This document shows positions 1 to 6,029 of a stretch of DNA of 7,325 nt, one piece after another. Below the pieces are notes generated by a model. It saw nothing but the letters and a program-made list of their open reading frames with translations. It did not search any database and was not told where the DNA came from. Both the position numbers and the translations under genes were made by a program. Source of the stretch: Candidatus Cloacimonadota bacterium (GTDB taxonomy: Bacteria > Cloacimonadota > Cloacimonadia > Cloacimonadales > TCS61); contig JAGLWO010000527.1 of assembly GCA_023133395.1 (NCBI GenBank), forward strand, positions 1 through 7,325. Reading direction: 5' to 3'. The first letter of the stretch is position 1. Each line of letters begins with the position of its first letter.

Positions 1-158
1 GGCTTGAATGGATGAGCTTGTTTGTATTCTTCGTAAGTAATATACTTCCGGTCAGGATTCAAATCACGTGTAACCGGGATATCTTTGTAACGGGCAGAAA
101 GGGTATTTACTACTAATAAACAGATAACAATTAATATTACTAAGTTACTTTTTTTCAT
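1..158 (-). CDS. Exported protein of unknown function, N-terminal fragment
   Basis: The reading frame starts at an ATG at 158 and stays open to the left edge (52 codons plus two bases), so the 3' part lies outside the window. It begins MKKSNLVILIVICLLVVNTL and continues SARYKDIPVTRDLNPDRKY. This is a classic signal peptide: two lysines, a core of Val/Ile/Leu, and a small-residue cleavage site at about LSA|RYK. The protein is therefore expected to leave the cytoplasm. A purine-rich AAAGGA (plus-strand positions 165-170) sits about six bases upstream and supports the start. It is the fourth gene in a row on this strand, 40 nt after the 682-aa secreted protein, so it probably belongs to the same secreted-protein operon. 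The mature part seen is too short to assign a family. Whether it also carries the sorting domain of its neighbours cannot be known from this window. Confidence 0.72.
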   Translation of the reverse strand, partial: MKKSNLVILIVICLLVVNTLSARYKDIPVTRDLNPDRKYITYEEYKQAHPFK

Positions 159-177
159 TTTAATTTCCTTTATTCTT

Positions 178-195
178 CTCCCCTTGTCAGGGGAG
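178..195 (-). other. Intergenic hairpin, not a canonical terminator
   Basis: CTCCCC at 178-183 and GGGGAG at 190-195 form a perfect 6-bp GC-rich stem around a 6-nt loop. It lies just after the tandem TAATAA stop (201-196) of the 682-aa gene and before the ribosome binding site of the next gene. On the minus strand it is followed by AGAAGAATAAAGG, not a T-run, so it lacks the tail of a Rho-independent terminator. It could protect the upstream mRNA 3' end, partly attenuate transcription, or be a dispersed short repeat. The stem is seen; the role is inference. Confidence 0.4.
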
Positions 196-198
196 TTA

Positions 199-483
199 TT
201 ATTTCATTAACATCATTTTCTTAACTGCTTTTGTTTTTCCATCAATATTCAATTTATAGAAATAAATTCCTGAACTTACCGGTTGATTATTTTCATCAGA
301 ACCATCCCAGATAACCGAATGCTGACCTACAGTAAGTAGATTATTGATAAGCTGCTTCACTTTTTGCCCTTTTATGTTATATACGTCCAGGGTCACAAAC
401 GAGGATCCGTCTGAGCCGGACACAGCGCTTTGTGTTACATTAAATGAGATTGTCGTGGTAGGATTGAAGGGGTTGGGGTAATT
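199..483 (-). repeat. C-terminal sorting-module coding repeat, copy 1
   Basis: This stretch encodes the sorting domain of the 682-aa protein and is conserved at nucleotide level with copies at 2277-2560 and 4397-4667. An alignment by eye of the block 227-327 with the third copy gives about 10 mismatches in 101 bases. Positions 287-327 match 4485-4525 exactly (41 nt). Relative to the third copy it carries a 21-nt in-frame excess within 406-428. The bodies of the host proteins are unrelated, so the module has been copied or homogenised independently of them. Confidence 0.8.
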
Positions 484-2247
484 TGATAATTGAAGATCGA
501 CAATTGTCAATTGATGATCATCAGTTCCAGCCTGCGGAATAGTTATAGAGATCGGACCCCATATTGTTGTGTCTCCACTAGTAGAGACACACTCCAACCA
601 ATAATAGTATATCTGTCCGGGAATAAACTCATATTCATCTACGAATTGATAATTTGTAATCTGTTGTGTAGTTCCTGCTCCGGGAATAAGCTCGGAATTG
701 ATCTGAATTGCATCTTCAAAATTAGCTGTTTCCGAACGATATAAGTTCCATCCCATATTATTTGTTTCAAATTGTGTAACCCAATAAATAATTACATTAC
801 CATCAATATATTCTGCTTCAAAAGAGATTAGCCCTACTGGATAGCCAGAACCCAATGTTCCATTTAAATTCACATTCTGAGCATAAATATCCCCATCATC
901 ATTTCGCCTGTCTTCCCATACAGATATCCATTGATTATAATTGAAATGATTTACCACCGAATGTAACTTCTCACTTACTACTGAAGAAAGAGTTATATAT
1001 TCTTCTACCCAAACAAAAGCTCCATCTTCATCTATCCGCATCGCTTTAATATGGTTATTGACAGCACTTGGAGATTCCTCGTAAAATACAACTACATCAG
1101 ACTCAGAACTCCGGGTCGCAATTGGATTAACATCTGTAGAAGAAAGCTCGATAAATACCATCCCGTTATCTGTCCATAATCTTTCCCCTGTTTCAGATAT
1201 TTTCTGTCCGTAAATTCCCCGCTGGTTCTGTCCTCCATCCATCTCGTTCCAATATACATAAACTTCATTAGAAGAAGATGGAAAAGCTATTTCCGGATAA
1301 AAATGATTCCTGTTCGGCATTAAGGAAACTTCCAGACCATTATCTATGAAAAGAGTCTGTCCATCAGCATCTACATGTTGAATGAAGATACTTGCCAGCA
1401 TATTGCTATCACGGTCGTCATGCCAGGCAATGAAGAAACCATCGTTTCCATCGCTCACGATTGGAAATATCTGTGTCCAGGCAGAAATTCCCCCGGCATT
1501 GGAAATTACAGTACTTTCAGTCCACACAGGCTCACCATCTACATTAAATCTCTGAGCATAAACATGGCGGGTGGGAGAATAAGGAGGTCCTGTATCTTCG
1601 AAATATTTCAGGATTATCCCATCCTCACCCACCGGAATAAGCTGAGGCCAGGAATAAGTGTTTGCACAACTCAAAGTAATTCCATTATCTCCCCACAAAA
1701 GGTTACCCTCGGGGGAGATCTTCTGCAAAATAATAATATCTTCCGACTGCCAGGCAATAACTGCGTTTCCTGCTGAAGTAACAGTAACTTTGGGTGATAC
1801 ATCAAATGAAGGACTGTTGGAAAGTTCCAACCCATCATCACCCCAGATAAAGTCACCCTCCGGTGAAATACGATAAGCATAAATATTGTTATTTCCCTGA
1901 TTCCGAATATCCTGAAAAGTCAGGATTGCGTGGTTTTCACCATCAATAGTCATATCCCAATTTGTGAGCCAACTCATTGAAGTGTGATCGCTGATGAGAA
2001 TGCCGTTGTGTTCCCATAGTTCATTTCCTATTACATTGAACTTCTGAAGACGAACATCGTAGTTCCCTGTTTCATTTGAAAACCAGGAGATGTAGGAATA
2101 ACCAGTAGAACTTGTGGCAATTTTGGGAATTGCCTGTGAACCGGTAAGGTCACATATTGCAGTATTTTCAGCAGGATCATTGCTCCATTGTGCATTTAAT
2201 AAATATGGAACAATAATAAGTAATGCTAATAAAATTTTCTTCATCAT
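199..2247 (-). CDS. Secreted beta-repeat protein with Fn3-like and T9SS-type sorting domains
   Basis: This is a 682-aa exported, probably surface or extracellular protein. A signal peptide occupies residues 1-19 (cleavage about LNA|QW). Residues about 40-470 hold eight imperfect repeats with a hydrophobic/W strand, an acidic or DR turn, an IYAQ-like strand, then D/S-x-x-G-x-x-x-W and often DNG. The G-x-x-x-W parts fall near 74-78, 131-135, 181-185, 238-242, 296-300 (Phe for Trp), 354-358, 409-413 and 463 (degenerate). A propeller or stacked-sheet fold is likely. Residues 473-571 resemble the Fn3-like domain that often precedes such sorting domains (GWNLYRSE, INSELIPGAG, IYYYWLECV). Residues 586-682 form the type A sorting/FlgD-Ig-like domain, starting at YPNPFNPTT. 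ATG codons at 2247 and 2244 are both possible: AAGGA at 2256-2252 lies 4 nt from the first and 7 nt from the second, so 2244 (681 aa) may be used. It is more GC-rich than the next gene upstream. Ligand or activity is unknown; no catalytic motif is recognised. Confidence 0.9.
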   Translation of the reverse strand: MMKKILLALLIIVPYLLNAQWSNDPAENTAICDLTGSQAIPKIATSSTGYSYISWFSNETGNYDVRLQKFNVIGNELWEHNGILISDHTSMSWLTNWDMTIDGENHAILTFQDIRNQGNNNIYAYRISPEGDFIWGDDGLELSNSPSFDVSPKVTVTSAGNAVIAWQSEDIIILQKISPEGNLLWGDNGITLSCANTYSWPQLIPVGEDGIILKYFEDTGPPYSPTRHVYAQRFNVDGEPVWTESTVISNAGGISAWTQIFPIVSDGNDGFFIAWHDDRDSNMLASIFIQHVDADGQTLFIDNGLEVSLMPNRNHFYPEIAFPSSSNEVYVYWNEMDGGQNQRGIYGQKISETGERLWTDNGMVFIELSSTDVNPIATRSSESDVVVFYEESPSAVNNHIKAMRIDEDGAFVWVEEYITLSSVVSEKLHSVVNHFNYNQWISVWEDRRNDDGDIYAQNVNLNGTLGSGYPVGLISFEAEYIDGNVIIYWVTQFETNNMGWNLYRSETANFEDAIQINSELIPGAGTTQQITNYQFVDEYEFIPGQIYYYWLECVSTSGDTTIWGPISITIPQAGTDDHQLTIVDLQLSNYPNPFNPTTTISFNVTQSAVSGSDGSSFVTLDVYNIKGQKVKQLINNLLTVGQHSVIWDGSDENNQPVSSGIYFYKLNIDGKTKAVKKMMLMK
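484..518. repeat. Heptanucleotide tandem repeat TGANNAT, five units
   Basis: Five consecutive 7-nt units are read on the plus strand: TGATAAT, TGAAGAT, CGACAAT, TGTCAAT and TGATGAT. They lie inside the coding region of the 682-aa protein, encoding residues about 577-588 of the linker just before the sorting domain. The inner GACAATTGTC (499-508) is also a perfect palindrome. Related arrays occur at 2394-2421 and 4668-4695. The 7-nt period shifts reading frame every unit, so the encoded peptide has no short repeat. Confidence 0.6.
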
Positions 2248-2251
2248 ATCA

Positions 2252-2256
2252 TCCTT
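2252..2256 (-). promoter_or_regulatory. Ribosome binding site of the 682-aa gene
   Basis: TCCTT on the plus strand reads AAGGA on the coding strand. It lies 4 nt before ATG 2247 and 7 nt before ATG 2244. The spacing favours the second methionine (MKKILL), although either start gives an intact signal peptide. Confidence 0.55.
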
Positions 2257-2276
2257 ATCTTATTAAATTTTTAAAA

Positions 2277-2560
2277 TTATTTCATTAATAACATTTTTCT
2301 TAATGCTTTTGTTTTTCCATTAATATTCAATTTATAGAAATAAATCCCTGAACTTACAGGTTGGTTGTTTTCATCAGAACCATCCCAGACAATTGAAGAT
2401 TGATTATTGAATATTGAAAATTGTTTAATTTTCTGACCTTTGATATTGTAGATTATTAACTCTATGTTCTCCGTATGCTCTGTGGTGAGATTAAATATAA
2501 TCGTTGTGGTTGGGTTGAACGGATTTGGATAATTATACAATTGATAATCATTCAATTTAA
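2277..2560 (-). repeat. C-terminal sorting-module coding repeat, copy 2 (more diverged)
   Basis: This copy encodes the sorting domain of the Asp-box protein. Its last third stays close to the other copies: 2368-2389 matches 290-311 exactly (22 nt). Its middle has diverged: the loop between the NIKGQ strand and VWDGSDENN is shortened and replaced by heptanucleotide repeat sequence. Confidence 0.7.
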
Positions 2561-4385
2561 CGATGCTTTCTGAAACTCCAGTCTCATCATCATACTTTAA
2601 TATGCAATGACGACCAACAATTATCCCATGATCTTCATCAAAAAAGAAAGACTTTGTGTAAGTACCTAATGATGAATGTAAATAATCAAAAATCTCCCAG
2701 GAATTGCCACTATCTTCTGTTTTGATAAATTCATTGCCACTACCTGTAACGAAACCTATTTCATCTGAAATGAAAAAAACTGATGTATTGAAGATTAATG
2801 GACTTTCCATTGTATACCATGTATTACCACCATCCTCAGTTTTAAATATATTATTATGTCCAGTACAATATCCAACTTCATCCGAAGGAAAATAAAAGTT
2901 CCCACTTACACCAGTATTTGCATAATAGCAGATAGACCAAGTATAACCACCATCGTTTGTTTTTAAAATACAACCAATATCAGCTATAAAACCTATATTC
3001 TCATCAACAAAGAAAATATATTTTATATAGAGTGAGTTGTTAACAATTATTCTCTGCCAATTTTCTCCACCATCCTCGGTTTTTAAAAGGAATTCATCAT
3101 AACCAGACCATCCTCCAACAAAACCAATTTCAGAATCAATAAAAAAAATTTCTCTATAATGGTCATCCTCCAAAAAATATGACAATTGCCAGTTCATTCC
3201 TCCATTCATAGTTTTATATATGCTATCTTCGTTTATCCCATATCCCAAATTCTCATTTATAAAGAAAAATTTATCAATAGGTGTATCGGAATCAACTAAT
3301 ACCCATGTATTTCCACTATCTTCAGATTTGAATATATTATTATCAATTGAAGAAATATATCCTATATCATCATTCACAAATTGAACATCCACAAAATTAG
3401 AATGAAAATGTTCTCCAATAACATTCCAGGTAGTTTCATCAATTTCTTGTTTGAGTATTATTCCGTCTTTCCCAATAGCAATAGCAACATTATCCAATAA
3501 CGCTACCGATTTTGGAACATTTGGATATATTTCTGTTTCAAGCCAGTTTTCTCCATAATTATCTGATTTCATAACACTTCCATAAATTCCTAAATTTCCA
3601 CAAGCATATACATAATTTTCTTTATAACTAACTGAAATTAATGGCAAACACCAAGAAATTGTTGATTCCCATGAAGCACCCCCATCATAAGTTCTATAAG
3701 CAATACCAAAATCCTCAGGCATGTTATATGGATCGATTGTAAACTCTCCCACGAAAATTCCATTTCCCGTATCGAAAAAACATAAATCATGAATATGGTT
3801 TACTTCTTCATATGTGAGAGTATAATTTAATACCCAGTTTTCTCCTCCATCAATAGTTTTATAAACTGTTGCATATCCACATAAATATCCAATCTGTTCC
3901 GAAGGAAAGTCAATAGATCTTATATTTCCGGTAAAACAACAATATTCCCAATTATTTCCTGAATCTGTTGATTTATATAATCCCTGGCTGGTTCCAATAT
4001 ATATAAGAGATTGGTTAACTGTCTCGATACAATTTATATCAACTGTTATCCCACTATCTATATAATTCCAGGAATTTCCTCCATTTTCAGTTCTTAATAC
4101 AACCCCTTCTTCTCCTACAATTAAACCAAAATTTGAATCAAGGAAATCAATATCTTTAAGATGGGATTCAATACCGCAGATTTTATTTTCAAAATCCCAG
4201 TTCTCTCCAGCATCTGTTGATTTCATAATTGTTCCATATTCGCCTACGGCAAAGATAGTTTCGCTAAGATTAAATGTTGAATAAAGTGTATTTCCCTGTG
4301 GAAGTGGATGAATCCAGGAAAGATTGATTGAACCAACAGGAATGAATATTAATATAAAACTTAAAAAAGTAATATAAAATTTCAT
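2277..4385 (-). CDS. Secreted Asp-box (BNR/Ycf48-like) double beta-propeller with T9SS-type sorting domain
   Basis: This 702-aa exported protein has a signal peptide (MKFYITFLSFILIFIPVGS, cleavage near residue 19). Residues about 30-605 are a tandem array of roughly 40-residue blades carrying Asp-box motifs of type K-S/T-x-D-x-G-x-x-W. Clear copies start at residues 55, 98, 138, 176, 231, 273, 353, 391, 435, 475, 515 and 555. Degenerate ones start at 312 (KQEIDETTW) and 595 (KYDDETG, no Trp). Alternating strands such as FFISDEIGFVTG resemble Ycf48/sialidase-type propellers. No sialidase catalytic residues are evident, so a binding or structural role is more likely than hydrolysis. Residues about 616-702 are the sorting domain (YPNPFNPTT, NIKGQ, VWDGSDENN). 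The start at 4385 is preferred because GGAGGG lies just before it. An in-frame ATG at 4397 overlaps the previous stop but has that Shine-Dalgarno downstream of it. The gene sits 11 nt after the 493-aa gene, so the two are probably cotranscribed. Confidence 0.9.
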   Translation of the reverse strand: MKFYITFLSFILIFIPVGSINLSWIHPLPQGNTLYSTFNLSETIFAVGEYGTIMKSTDAGENWDFENKICGIESHLKDIDFLDSNFGLIVGEEGVVLRTENGGNSWNYIDSGITVDINCIETVNQSLIYIGTSQGLYKSTDSGNNWEYCCFTGNIRSIDFPSEQIGYLCGYATVYKTIDGGENWVLNYTLTYEEVNHIHDLCFFDTGNGIFVGEFTIDPYNMPEDFGIAYRTYDGGASWESTISWCLPLISVSYKENYVYACGNLGIYGSVMKSDNYGENWLETEIYPNVPKSVALLDNVAIAIGKDGIILKQEIDETTWNVIGEHFHSNFVDVQFVNDDIGYISSIDNNIFKSEDSGNTWVLVDSDTPIDKFFFINENLGYGINEDSIYKTMNGGMNWQLSYFLEDDHYREIFFIDSEIGFVGGWSGYDEFLLKTEDGGENWQRIIVNNSLYIKYIFFVDENIGFIADIGCILKTNDGGYTWSICYYANTGVSGNFYFPSDEVGYCTGHNNIFKTEDGGNTWYTMESPLIFNTSVFFISDEIGFVTGSGNEFIKTEDSGNSWEIFDYLHSSLGTYTKSFFFDEDHGIIVGRHCILKYDDETGVSESIVKLNDYQLYNYPNPFNPTTTIIFNLTTEHTENIELIIYNIKGQKIKQFSIFNNQSSIVWDGSDENNQPVSSGIYFYKLNINGKTKALRKMLLMK
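2394..2421. repeat. Heptanucleotide tandem repeat TGANNAT, four units
   Basis: The units TGAAGAT, TGATTAT, TGAATAT and TGAAAAT follow without gaps on the plus strand. They encode residues about 655-664 of the Asp-box protein (SIFNNQSSIV region), within the sorting domain rather than in the linker before it as in the other two genes. The array closely resembles 4668-4695. Confidence 0.6.
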
Positions 4386-4389
4386 TTTC

Positions 4390-4394
4390 CCTCC
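4390..4394 (-). promoter_or_regulatory. Ribosome binding site that decides the start of the Asp-box gene
   Basis: CCTCC on the plus strand reads GGAGG on the coding strand, within the string GGAGGGAAAATG that ends at the start codon at 4385. The identical 12-base string precedes the nitroreductase at 6021-6032. This recurrence supports 4385 over the in-frame ATG at 4397. Confidence 0.75.
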
Positions 4395-4396
4395 CA

Positions 4397-4667
4397 TTAT
4401 TTCATCAGGATCATCTTCTTCATTACTTTTAGTTTTCCATTGATATTCAGTTGATAGAAATAAATTCCTGAACTTACAGGCTGGTTATTTTCATCAGAAC
4501 CATCCCAGATAACCGAATGCTGACCAGATGATAACTGATCGCTGATAAGCGTTTTCACTCTCTGCCCTTTTGTGTTGCATACATTCAGTGTCACAAACGA
4601 GGACGTTTGTGTTACATTAAATGAGATTGTCGTGGTTGGATTGAAAGGGTTGGGATAATTGTATAAT
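4397..4667 (-). repeat. C-terminal sorting-module coding repeat, copy 3
   Basis: This copy encodes the sorting domain of the 493-aa protein. It is the closest relative of copy 1: an exact 41-nt match at 4485-4525, and near-identity again around 4590-4660 apart from a 21-nt in-frame difference. It appears to be the more compact form, with TSSFVTL where copy 1 has the longer SAVSGSDGSSFVTL. Confidence 0.8.
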
Positions 4668-5878
4668 TGAAAATTGATTATTGAACATTGAATATTTTCG
4701 CTGTCGATTATATATAATATTTCCTCCACAAATTCATAGCCATTATCACTGAAACGAAAAGTTGCTTCATCCCAGTCTTCTAACACTATTCCCGTATAGA
4801 ATTCAACTGGAGATGAAAAATCAAAAGAATCAGGAGAAAACGCATAAGTATTTCCATTCACTTCTAATTCTGTTATTATTGGAAAATGTCCGTTTTCATC
4901 AGAATATGTACAATAAAATATATACCCATTTGCATTCAAATACCCCAAATTGGATATTCCCGGAAGAATATTTGTGAAAGGTTCAATGATATACTGTTCA
5001 ATATTTTGAAAAGATAGTATTGAAAAATCTGCAAAAAGAAACTCGGAAGGTAACGTCAGCTGGCATGTAAGGAATTCCAATCCGAGAGTGTTAGATAAAT
5101 TTGGCCACTCACCAAAATATTCATCATTAGTAAGTGTTTCAATGTCACAAGCCATAATAAGGGTGCTATCGATAATTACAGTTTCGATATCCCCGATCCA
5201 TTCAAATGATTCCAGGCTGATTTCTGTTCCCGTTATCCTATATAACCCGGGGTCGATGACCATCGGGATATCTGCATAGATAAGGCAGTAAACCACTGAA
5301 TCTATTAAAACATTTTCCGGGTTAAAAATCGTGGTAGTATAAAAATAAAATTCATCAGGGAAAAACCCGCCGCTATCAGTTGGAAAATCACCATCATTAT
5401 TAGAAATTGCAGAGTAAAACCTGCTATCTGAATAACCGAAATACTCCCGAGTAATATCAAGATGGGGAGCATCTTCAACCAGAACATCTCCAATGGGGTC
5501 ATCTGCGACCAGACTGAGTTCAGAAATTCCCGGTGGGAAAATGTCATCAGGCATAAATGCAGGCATCATTCCAACCAGTGTATCAGTCTCCGTTCTAAAC
5601 CTGCAGTATTGCGTTTCACCAAGCAAAGCTGGTATAATCGCTTCGTAAGTAAATCCAGAAAGCTGCTGCATCTCTTGCAATTCCCATCCTTCCTGCGTAG
5701 TATAAAATATTTCTGTTTCCAGTCCGGGTAATTCAAGTGTTTCACATCGAATGTGAAGTTCGTTATCTACAGTATATGAACTGTTTCGTATATTATTCCA
5801 GAAAGAAAGTTCGAAACCCTGTGCAGATAAAAGCTGGAAAAGAAAGATGGGTAAAAACAGAAATAACATTTTTTTCAT
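4397..5878 (-). CDS. Secreted protein of unknown function with T9SS-type sorting domain
   Basis: This 493-aa exported protein is the first gene of the minus-strand unit. The signal peptide is MKKMLFLFLPIFLFQLLSA, with cleavage about SA|QG at residue 19. AGGAG (plus-strand 5885-5889) lies six bases before the ATG. I do not recognise the body (residues 20-400). Residues 20-110 look like a small all-beta domain (IFYTTQEGWELQEM, YCRFRTETDT). Residues 123-290 begin DDPIGDVLVEDAPHLDIT, a DPxGD...DI pattern seen at the start of beta-sandwich (DOMON-like) domains of secreted proteins; this assignment is tentative. Residues 330-390 form another beta-rich stretch. Residues 404-493 are the sorting domain, close at DNA level to that of the 682-aa protein. 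A cysteine (C434, NVCNTKGQ) replaces the usual Tyr of that motif. The bulk is rich in Phe, Tyr, Asp and Glu and predicted acidic. No catalytic motif is seen. Export is well supported; function is not. Confidence 0.88.
   Translation of the reverse strand: MKKMLFLFLPIFLFQLLSAQGFELSFWNNIRNSSYTVDNELHIRCETLELPGLETEIFYTTQEGWELQEMQQLSGFTYEAIIPALLGETQYCRFRTETDTLVGMMPAFMPDDIFPPGISELSLVADDPIGDVLVEDAPHLDITREYFGYSDSRFYSAISNNDGDFPTDSGGFFPDEFYFYTTTIFNPENVLIDSVVYCLIYADIPMVIDPGLYRITGTEISLESFEWIGDIETVIIDSTLIMACDIETLTNDEYFGEWPNLSNTLGLEFLTCQLTLPSEFLFADFSILSFQNIEQYIIEPFTNILPGISNLGYLNANGYIFYCTYSDENGHFPIITELEVNGNTYAFSPDSFDFSSPVEFYTGIVLEDWDEATFRFSDNGYEFVEEILYIIDSENIQCSIINFQLYNYPNPFNPTTTISFNVTQTSSFVTLNVCNTKGQRVKTLISDQLSSGQHSVIWDGSDENNQPVSSGIYFYQLNINGKLKVMKKMILMK
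4668..4695. repeat. Heptanucleotide tandem repeat TGANNAT, four units
   Basis: The units TGAAAAT, TGATTAT, TGAACAT and TGAATAT follow without gaps on the plus strand. They encode residues about 395-404 of the 493-aa protein (NIQCSIINFQ), the linker immediately before YPNPFNPTT. The position matches the array at 484-518 in the 682-aa gene. Confidence 0.6.
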
Positions 5879-6029
5879 TCTTAACTCCTAAAAATTCAAT
5901 GACATCATTTATTACAATTACAGACTCAGTTTGATTTCATTAAATATAAGTCAAGATTTTTGCTCAGCGTTTACTTGACAAAAAATCTAATTGGCGATTT
6001 CTTTCTAAGTATTAAATTCCGGAGGGAAA
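5879..6029. promoter_or_regulatory. Divergent intergenic region, likely back-to-back promoters
   Basis: This 151-nt AT-rich gap separates the leftward secreted-protein unit from the rightward sagB-like/xseA pair, so promoters for both should lie here. GTCAAG (5950-5955) and CTTGAC (5974-5979) form a perfect 6-bp inverted repeat with an 18-nt spacer. Each arm also reads as a -35-like hexamer pointing outward: TTGACA rightward at 5975-5980 and TTGACT leftward at 5954-5949. I could not find a convincing -10 box at 16-18 nt from either one, so the promoter reading is tentative; a regulator binding site is an alternative. Shine-Dalgarno sequences close both ends (5885-5889 and 6021-6026). Confidence 0.4.

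Noticed and set aside
178..195. Rho-independent terminator after the 682-aa gene
   Set aside because: The stem is good but no T-run follows on the transcribed strand, so it is reported only as a hairpin.
484..518. CRISPR repeat or transposon end at the palindromic AT-rich stretch
   Set aside because: The units are 7 nt with no spacers, no flanking duplication is seen, and the reading frame runs through intact.
490..1876. Plus-strand open frames (about 70-130 codons) opposite the 682-aa gene
   Set aside because: They lie antisense to a strongly supported secreted-protein gene, have no recognisable motifs or Shine-Dalgarno, and have compositions typical of shadow frames.
2277..4385. Sialidase (neuraminidase) function for the Asp-box protein
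   Set aside because: Asp-boxes are structural and occur in many propellers. I see no arginine triad, RIP motif or nucleophile Tyr/Glu pattern of sialidases.
4762..5934. Plus- and minus-strand short frames over the 493-aa gene
   Set aside because: All overlap the real gene in other frames; none has a credible start or family resemblance. The 5305-5547 minus frame looks membrane-like only because it is a shifted reading of beta-rich sequence.
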